Assembly (NCBI RefSeq): GCF_020164555.1 | Contig: NZ_JAIQZB010000005.1 | Coordinates: 160,657 to 224,656 of the forward strand | Direction: 5' to 3' | DNA: 64,000 bases | Source of the DNA: Salegentibacter lacus | GTDB taxonomy: Bacteria > Bacteroidota > Bacteroidia > Flavobacteriales > Flavobacteriaceae | The notes under the pieces: generated by a model | Database searches by the model: none | Told to the model about the DNA's origin: nothing | Seen by the model: the letters and a program-made list of their open reading frames with translations, nothing else | In this document: piece by piece, positions 58,153-64,000 of the stretch | Layout of the letters: the number at the start of each line of letters is the position of its first letter | Numbering within the stretch: position 1 is the first letter of the stretch | Made by a program: the position numbers and the translations under genes

Positions 58153-59589
58153 CTAATACTATTGATATTTAACTTAGTCCACTAAGGCATTCTATGGACT
58201 TCTAAAATCAATTTGCCTGAGTCGAGATTTTGAGAACTTACCTTAAGTGAAAGTTTATCCTTATCCTTTGCATCCTTTTTAGCCTTGATTATCACCAGAG
58301 CTTTCCCATTTAAAGCTTTTCTTTCTTTACTTATAAACGATGCAAGATCTGCAGGATTTCCGTTGTCGGTGGCTACTATTTCCCCCGGTCCAGACAATTC
58401 AAATTCCAGTTTACTATCAGCAGTTGGAACCAATCTCCCTTTGCTATCAATTATATTTACAGTTACAAAGGCGAGGTTCTTTACATTAGTCTTTATTGCT
58501 TCTCTATCGGAAATCAATTCTATTTTCTCAGGATCCCCTGTAGTTACCACCGAATCTTCCGCCCATTCTTTGCCATTTTTATAAGTTACCACTTCCAATT
58601 TACCAAGCAGGTACTCTACTTCGTCCCACCTGAACCTATATTCAAATTCCCCTTTTTCCCGTCGGCCTAAGGAGTTTCCATTTAAAAATAGCTCAGCTTC
58701 ATCGGCCGAAGAAAAAACGTGTACAGGTACATTTTTTCCAATTCTATTTTTCCAATTCCAATGAGGAATAATATGAGCCTTTTTTAAATCAGGTCTCCAT
58801 CTGGCCTGATATTGATAAAACCTGCTTTTCTTAAATCCGGCAAGATCGATTATTCCAAAATAGGAACTTCGCGCCAGATAATATGGGCTGGGCTCACCCA
58901 AATAATCCCATCCGCTCTATACAAATCCTCCACCAACAAACGGATTTTATCTTTAGCCTTAAAAACCTTATCCGGCGATGAATCAAATTCTACTGCATAG
59001 ATACCATAATCACTTACATATTTATTTTCAGAATCACCTCCAAGACTGTCGGTAACCAGATAACTTATGTCTTCATGAACGGGAAAGAGAAATTCACCCC
59101 GAGTACTTAAAGCTGCAGCATTTTCGCTGCTAAGAATTAATTTATCGGGTAATCCTTTATGAAATTCAGCATATAAAGGTTCAGTTCTAATTCCATCTAA
59201 ATGAGCGTGCGCAGGTGTATTTCTTATACCTTCACCCTGATAATTCAAATTAATTACATCTGGAACTTGGGCAAATGGCATATCCGGTTTGGCAAAATTC
59301 ATTGATACCGTTGTTGGACGGGTAGTATCTTCTTCTTTAACTATTTCATTTAAAAGACTGGATAGTTTAGCTCCCTCTTCCCCGGTATATTGTTCCCCAA
59401 CTTCATTCCCGTAACTCCATAAAATGATGGAGGGATGGTTCCTGTCCCTTCTTATAAAAGCCCTTAAATCCTGCTCGTACCAGTCCGGAAAAATTAGGTG
59501 AAAATCAAGCGGTGTTTTCTTTCGTTCCCAAACATTCCCCACATGAAGAAACTCCATTAATTTCTTCGGCTAACGTGGAGCAAAATATC

Positions 59590-59814
59590 AGCTTTCTGTA
59601 TTAAATTTATTGGTGACCCTATGTGTGGCCGCTTTTTAAATTGGCGCTTGAAACAAAGCCCGAGAAACATTCTGGTCGAAATGTAAAAAAGCCCCTGAAG
59701 TGGTTCAGGAGCTTGTTGATAATTTCAGTGGTGCCCCTTTTTGGAGAGCCCGTTCAGAATATTGTTCAAATCAAAGATACATTTCCTTAGGGTCTTTTTC
59801 TAAAATATTCAATT
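59590..59814 (+). ncRNA. Candidate bridge RNA region of the IS110 element
   Basis: The non-coding 5' end of IS110 elements encodes a bridge RNA that pairs with target and donor DNA. Here the region contains two hairpins: ACATT-loop-AATGT (59667-59684) and AGCCCCTGAA-GTGG-TTCAGGAGCT (59690-59713), followed by a T/G-rich stretch to the ATG. The boundaries of the RNA are not determined. The region is predicted from family knowledge; only the hairpins are seen directly. Confidence 0.5.
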
Positions 59815-61185
59815 ATGGGACGAAAAAAACTTTCTATGGAAATCATTAATCCCAATGCAGCGGGGATTGATGTTGGCAGTCGCTCACATTACGTGGCCGT
59901 GGGGCAATTGCCTGGAGATGTAAAGGAATTTGGTGTGTATGCCGAAGAACTTACCGCACTTGGAGTATGGTTAAAATCAAAAGGAATTACAACTGTGGCA
60001 ATGGAATCTACAGGTGATTACTGGCAAAACCTGTTTGGGGAGCTTGTTAAACAAGGTTTTGAAGTTGTCCTGGTCAATGGAAAATTTACCAAACACGCTA
60101 AAGGGAAAAAGACGGACGTAAAGGATTGCCGGTGGATCCAGCAGCTGCATACCCTAGGGCTTCTCTCTGGGAGTTTCCTTCCAGATGAAACTACAGAGAA
60201 GCTTCGCACCTATTGCAGACAGCGTGGGAACTGGGTAGAGCAGGCAGCTTGCACCACTCAGAAAATGCAGAAGTTCCTCAAGTTTTTGAATTTCCGATTG
60301 GATGTAGTGGTTAATGACATTTGCGGCCTTACAGGACTTGCGATTGTAGGCGATATCTGTAAAGGGAACCTAGACCCCGAAAAACTTGCAAAGCACCGGC
60401 ATTACAACTGTAGAAAGTCAGAAGAAGAAATAGCCAAGGCATTGCATGGTAATAATAGAGAAGATTATCTATTTGGTTTAAAGCAAGAATACGAGACTTA
60501 CCTGTTCCTCCAAAAGAAGATTGATGAGTGTGATAAGCAGATGGAAAATTTTATCAATGCAGAGCTCAAAAAGTTCCCAGCCAAAAGAGCTTTGAAAACT
60601 ACTGAAAAACCATACAAGAGGATCAATAAGAATGCTCCTAAAATTAAAAACCTTAACCAGATAGCCTATCAGTATTTTGAAGGTGTCGATTTATTTACCA
60701 TAGAAGGCTTAAGTCACGCTACAGTAGTATCCATTATGAGCGAGATAGGACCAGAAGGGTTTAAGAAATTTGAATCTGCCAAACACTTTACTTCCTGGTT
60801 AAGACTAGCACCAAACAATAAAATATCTGGAGGGAAAATCTTGAGCCATAGAATACCAAAAGGAAGTAACCGGCTAAAAATAGCCTTCAGGCAAGCAGCA
60901 AATTCCATAGGAAATCTAAAAGACACCCATTTGTCTAATTTTTTTAAAAGGGTAGCCTACAGAAAAGGTAGAACTGCAGCAGTCTCAGCCACAGCCCGAA
61001 AACTTGCGGTAATAGTTTGGAACATGATGGTGAAAAAAGTTCCATATCTTCCACCAACAGAGTATTTGTTCCTTGACCAAAAGCGGAAATTAAAGATGGT
61101 GGCAAGGCTAAAGAAAAATATAGCTAAATTGGAACTCAAACCAGAAGATCTGGGGTTTTTACCAACCTTAATACAAATCAACTAA
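59815..61185 (+). CDS. IS110-family transposase (DEDD recombinase)
   Basis: This 456-residue transposase has the N-terminal RuvC-like DEDD domain: INPNAAGIDVGSRSHYVAVGQ (first Asp), TVAMESTGDYW (Glu), and GKKTDVKDCRWIQQL (two Asp). The C-terminal Tnp_20 domain has FESAKHFTSWLRLAPNNKISGGKILSHRIPKGSNRLKIAFRQAANSI with the catalytic serine region. The frame is intact, so the element could still move. Promoter activity is expected from the joined ends of the excised circle. Confidence 0.93.
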   Translation: MGRKKLSMEIINPNAAGIDVGSRSHYVAVGQLPGDVKEFGVYAEELTALGVWLKSKGITTVAMESTGDYWQNLFGELVKQGFEVVLVNGKFTKHAKGKKTDVKDCRWIQQLHTLGLLSGSFLPDETTEKLRTYCRQRGNWVEQAACTTQKMQKFLKFLNFRLDVVVNDICGLTGLAIVGDICKGNLDPEKLAKHRHYNCRKSEEEIAKALHGNNREDYLFGLKQEYETYLFLQKKIDECDKQMENFINAELKKFPAKRALKTTEKPYKRINKNAPKIKNLNQIAYQYFEGVDLFTIEGLSHATVVSIMSEIGPEGFKKFESAKHFTSWLRLAPNNKISGGKILSHRIPKGSNRLKIAFRQAANSIGNLKDTHLSNFFKRVAYRKGRTAAVSATARKLAVIVWNMMVKKVPYLPPTEYLFLDQKRKLKMVARLKKNIAKLELKPEDLGFLPTLIQIN

Positions 61186-62519
61186 TTTGACGTTAGTCAG
61201 AATCAAAAATTTCATGAACTACCAGGAATCCCATTTCATCCGTTAATTCAAGGAATTCTGAAGCCGGAGGATTGTGAGCCATTCTTATAGCATTTACACC
61301 CATTTCCTTTAGAATTTTTAATTGACGCCGGGCTGCTTCAATATTAAAAGCTGCCCCCAAAGCACCCAGGTCATGATGTAGATTAACACCCTTTATATAG
61401 AAGGCTTCTGGCTGGGAGGTGGTCCCCATAGTTTTGGGTTCTGAATGTTTATTTTATCTTTTAAAATTTCAGTAGAATTAGCATTCAGGTTTAATTTCAC
61501 CTCATCAAATTCAGCAGTAATAGCATTCTTTCTTCCCCCATTTTCATTCAACTCGTATAATTTATTTTCAACTGATATTTCAGCATCATTATTAGAAACA
61601 TTATCAATAAAAAGATTTAAATTAATACCTGCTGAATTTTCAGTAATATTTTCACCCGTAACGAAAGTTCCCCATTTGGCTATGTTAATAGGGTTCTTTT
61701 TGGTCAACCAAACATTTTGATATATTCCTCCACCGGGATACCAGCGTGAAGAAGCCGGTGGATTATCTACTCGAATAGCCAACTGGTTTTCACCGCTCTT
61801 CAAATACGTCGTTAAATCTACCTGCCAGGAAGCATAACCATACGGCCATCCACCTACGATTTTTCCGTTTAGCCAAACCATAGCGTAAGACATAGCACCA
61901 TCTATTTCCAAGAAAATCTGTTTTTTAAGATCGGCTTCTGAAATTTCGATGCTTTTTCGGTACCAGCCTACACCGGGGCTTGGCAAGCGTCCCATTCCAC
62001 CTCCTACTTCTGCATCCTCTCCTTCAAAAAAAGGCCCTTTTATAGCCCAGTCGTGCGGCAAGTCTATAGACTCCCAATCGCCATCATTATAATCGGGCTG
62101 GATAAATGGAAAATCAGGGAAAGGTTCTCCCCTGGGTCTGGAATGTTTATCTTCACCATCCTTTAAAAATTTATTACCTGTAGGTAATATCCAGGGTTTT
62201 AAAACTTTTGCTTCACCGGTAATTTCTTCAGCTTCCGTAGGCTTAGCATCAGCATCTTTTCCGTCTTCATCATCTTCAAATTGAGGCCGCACATCGTAGA
62301 TTAAGCTATCAACTTCAGCTGCAGAATCATATTTAAAAAATTTCCAATCCTCATTTAGTAGTATTCTTTCCCTTGGTTCGGCACTGGTATTTTGACCTTG
62401 AACAAAATTGCCACCACCAATTAATAATAACAATATGAAAATTTCAAATTTAATTTGTTGGAAAATCACCGTTACAGAAAGATTTATTGAATGATTAATA
62501 AAGGTAAGGGTTTAATTAA

Positions 62520-62541
62520 TTAACGCAACCGTTTGTGTTAA
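62520..62541 (+). promoter_or_regulatory. LacI-type operator 3 (GH2/GH43 divergent region)
   Basis: TTAACGCAAC-CGTTTGTGTTAA is an almost perfect palindrome, 51 bases upstream of the GH2 start and 127 bases upstream of GH43. It matches operator 1 as CAAyCGTTTGyGTTAA. Confidence 0.7.
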
Positions 62542-62608
62542 ATTAGCTTTTTTAACAGGTCTATTTTTGTTTAAAAAACTATTTTACAGGGGATATTATC
62601 CAAATTAA

Positions 62609-62630
62609 CTTACGAATACGATTGATTTTT
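62609..62630 (+). promoter_or_regulatory. LacI-type operator 4 (GH43 upstream)
   Basis: The plus strand core CGAATACGATTGATTTTT is identical to the one near 58.03 kb, and its reverse complement fits CAAyCGTwTkyGTwA. It is 38 bases before the GH43 start, which is a position where a repressor could block transcription. Confidence 0.65.
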
Positions 62631-62667
62631 TTATATTTTTACCCAAAACATTAAAACCAACTTTAAA

Positions 62668-63771
62668 ATGAAATTAAAACAAAGCCTTCCAATTTTATTA
62701 CCGGCCCTTATCGCCTTTGGGTGTAAGGACAACAACAAACAGGAGGAAAAAGACGAAGTAGCTGAAGATTCTATAGCCCAACAAGACACTATTAGATATC
62801 ACTCAGAACCACTAATTACCGATCATTATACTGCAGACCCTTCGGCTCATGTGTTTAAAGATAAAATATATATTTATCCATCACACGATTGGGATTCTGG
62901 AGAACCTGAAATGGACGACGGAAATCATTTTAACATGAAAGATTACCATGTTTATTCTATGGAAGATCCTAACGGCGAAGTAACCGATCACGGGGAAGTT
63001 TTAAGCGTTGAAGACGTAGCCTGGGCAAAACGCCAAATGTGGGCTCCTGATGCTGCCGAAAAAGACGGAAAATACTACTTATTCTTCCCTGCTAAGGATA
63101 AGGACGATATTTTTAGAATTGGAGTTGCTACGGCTGATAATCCAGAAGGTCCATTTAATCCTGAAGAAGAACCAATTGAAGGTAGTTACAGTATAGATCC
63201 TGCGGTTTACAAAGATACCGATGGTGAATATTATATGTATTTTGGTGGAATTTGGGGAGGCCAGTTGCAACGTTGGCAAACCGGCGAATTTGCCGAAGAG
63301 GACGAATATCCAGCTGATGATGAACCGGCACTTAGACCTAAAATCGCTAAAATGAGCGATGATTTATTAAGTTTTGCTGAAGAACCAAAAGATGTTGAAA
63401 TATTAGATGAAAACGGAGAACCGATTACAACAGGTGATAATGACCGTAGATTCTTTGAAGCCGCCTGGGTACATAAATACAATGGTAAATACTATTTCTC
63501 TTATTCTACCGGAGACACCCATAACATTGCTTACGCCATCGGCGACAGCCCTTATGGTCCTTTTACTTATCAGGGAGTAATTCTAGAACCGGTTGTAGGG
63601 TGGACAAACCACCACTCTATAGTTGAGTATGAAGGAAAATGGTACTTATTCTACCACGATAGTTCGCTTTCAGAAGGAAAAACATACTTAAGAAGTATGA
63701 AAATGATGGAAATTGAATATGATGAAGATGGAAAAATTAAAACAATGCAGTCTTATACTGAAGTAGACTAA
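62668..63771 (+). CDS. GH43-family glycoside hydrolase lipoprotein
   Basis: This 367-residue lipoprotein (lipobox AFGC near residue 19, acidic linker after it) has the five-bladed GH43 propeller. The catalytic base Asp is in YTADPSAHVFKDKIY, the transition-state Asp in YSIDPAVYKD and the acid Glu in RFFEAAWVHKYNGKYYFSYS. Likely activities are beta-xylosidase or alpha-L-arabinofuranosidase, which fits the xylanase remnant nearby. It is divergent from the GH2 gene, with two shared operators between them. Confidence 0.93.
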   Translation: MKLKQSLPILLPALIAFGCKDNNKQEEKDEVAEDSIAQQDTIRYHSEPLITDHYTADPSAHVFKDKIYIYPSHDWDSGEPEMDDGNHFNMKDYHVYSMEDPNGEVTDHGEVLSVEDVAWAKRQMWAPDAAEKDGKYYLFFPAKDKDDIFRIGVATADNPEGPFNPEEEPIEGSYSIDPAVYKDTDGEYYMYFGGIWGGQLQRWQTGEFAEEDEYPADDEPALRPKIAKMSDDLLSFAEEPKDVEILDENGEPITTGDNDRRFFEAAWVHKYNGKYYFSYSTGDTHNIAYAIGDSPYGPFTYQGVILEPVVGWTNHHSIVEYEGKWYLFYHDSSLSEGKTYLRSMKMMEIEYDEDGKIKTMQSYTEVD

Positions 63772-63790
63772 AGCAAGTTTATTTTTTAAG

Positions 63791-63830
63791 AAGAGGTGCT
63801 GGTAAGTAAATTATTAGCACCTCTTTTTTT
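63791..63830 (+). terminator. Intrinsic terminator after GH43
   Basis: AAGAGGTGCT pairs with AGCACCTCTT across a ~17-base loop, followed by a T run. It is 20 bases after the stop codon. Confidence 0.85.
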
Positions 63831-64000
63831 GCTTGAATCTTTATCACTTAGCATATTTTAATTAGGCCACCCTAAATCGAGTAGGAAGATAGGGATTAAT
63901 TCCCTATCTGTCCTCTCACACCACTCAGCGTACGGATCCGTACTGAGCGGTTCCCTAATTTACGTTCTAACTTTAAGATAATAATCCAGCAGAAAAGGGT
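63831..64000 (-). mobile_element. 3' end of a group II intron (domains V and VI), partial
   Basis: On the minus strand a 34-base hairpin at 63919-63952 has 8 lower base pairs (ACCGCTCA / TGAGTGGT), a 2-base GC bulge, 5 upper pairs and a 4-base loop, the fixed form of group II domain V. It is followed by a 9-base-pair hairpin at 63887-63909 (AGATAGGGA / TCCCTATCT, loop TTAAT), as expected for domain VI. The intron would extend beyond 64000, and its 3' end lies near 63880. An open frame ending at TAA 63960-63962 (PFLLDYYLKVRT) may be the maturase tail. Confidence 0.6.

Larger units (their letters stand above)
57799..58181. other. susC upstream region and gap after the GH2 gene
   Basis: About 380 bases without a gene. 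It holds two LacI-type palindromes (57931-57950 and 58028-58045) and the GH2 terminator (58125-58152), and is otherwise very AT-rich. Confidence 0.7.
59531..61198 (+). mobile_element. IS110-family insertion element in the GH2 gene
   Basis: Joining the GH2 text on either side restores FDSWERKKTPLDFHL, which sets the element at about 59531-61198 (1668 bases), with one ambiguous A at each edge and no clear target duplication, as expected for IS110. It has a long 5' non-coding end (about 284 bases), one transposase gene and only 13 bases after the stop. A short subterminal inverted pair CTAACGT (about 59569) and ACGTTAG (about 61191) is present. This layout is that of IS110 proper rather than the IS1111 group. 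Confidence 0.85.
58182..62469 (-). pseudogene. GH2 glycoside hydrolase gene, broken by deletion, IS110 insertion, frameshift and nonsense
   Basis: The gene begins at 62469 with a signal peptide (FILLLLIGGGNFVQGQ) and a GH2 sugar-binding domain, with NEDWKFFKYDSAAE and WYRKSIEI. Near 61.4 kb the text jumps from KLWGPPPSQKP to AFYIKGVNLHHD in another frame, losing about 50-60 residues. After HEIFDS (61199) an IS110-type element follows. The gene resumes as WERKKTPLDFHLIFPDW, with acid/base SYGNEVGEQ and nucleophile SSENAA. A one-base indel near 58.95 kb and a TGG-to-TAG change at 58917-58919 (in GGGFV-stop-SGWDYLGEP) break the rest, which ends as a GH2 C-terminal domain. It cannot make an active enzyme. 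Confidence 0.9.

Noticed and set aside
59531..61198. Classification as an IS1111-group element because of subterminal inverted repeats
   Set aside because: Long 5' non-coding end and only 13 bases after the transposase fit IS110 better; the 7-base repeats could be coincidental.

Overview
The window is AT-rich chromosomal DNA from a member of the Bacteroidetes, most likely a marine or saline Flavobacteriaceae of the Gramella / Salegentibacter / Zunongwangia kind. The evidence is a SusC/SusD pair, many type-1 signal peptides ending in Q, TAnnTTTG-like promoter elements, TTG starts, a PepSY/TonB iron locus, and the protein families themselves. I could not run a search, so the genus is an inference.

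Layout. (1) 1-4.4 kb: end of ribBA, a nitroreductase, a SanA-like protein, a small membrane protein, an AraC regulator and LapA. (2) 4.4-10.3 kb: an envelope cluster of secreted protein, OmpA-type coiled-coil lipoprotein, outer-membrane barrel, MscS channel, lipoprotein, coiled-coil protein and a second barrel. (3) 10.4-14.2 kb: a TonB siderophore receptor and PepSY membrane protein. (4) 14.4-28.1 kb: mixed metabolic and envelope genes, including a HAD phosphatase, a wrecked S9 peptidase, a two-domain DUF389 protein, a DUF2490 barrel pair, a GH3-like enzyme, a flavoprotein, and a GAF/H-box protein overlapping a response regulator. (5) 28.2-39.8 kb: housekeeping genes pyrG, yidC, pcm, an oxidoreductase, 3-hydroxyacyl-CoA dehydrogenase, DUF1015, YggS, exonuclease-GIY-YIG, a potassium channel and miaA. 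(6) 40-47.8 kb: PfpI-like protein, a Tat-type oxidoreductase, a LytT/LytS pair, a frameshifted GAF histidine kinase, a universal stress protein and a FrnE-like DsbA. (7) 47.8-64 kb: an accessory region with decaying genes. It holds a GH10 xylanase remnant, a carbamoyltransferase-DUF5989-SxtJ operon facing an SGNH-TPR gene, a susCD pair, a GH2 gene ruined by several lesions and an IS110-family element, a GH43 gene, and the 3' end of a group II intron at the edge.

How it works together. SusC/SusD, GH43, GH2 and perhaps GH10 look like a hemicellulose utilization locus. Four related LacI-type palindromes lie upstream of susC and in the GH2/GH43 divergent region, so one off-window regulator probably controls all of it. 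Two of the hydrolases are dead, which suggests the locus is being lost or reduced. The carbamoyltransferase operon probably makes a carbamoylated surface glycan or metabolite. It includes a 49-residue DUF5989 gene that is easy to miss.

Most notable points: the shared operators, the IS110 element with a structured 5' non-coding end that should encode a bridge RNA, the carbamoyltransferase/DUF5989/SxtJ/SGNH set, the kinase-like protein with an H-box but no ATPase domain, and the group II intron domain V/VI at the right edge. I found no CRISPR array, rRNA or tRNA gene.
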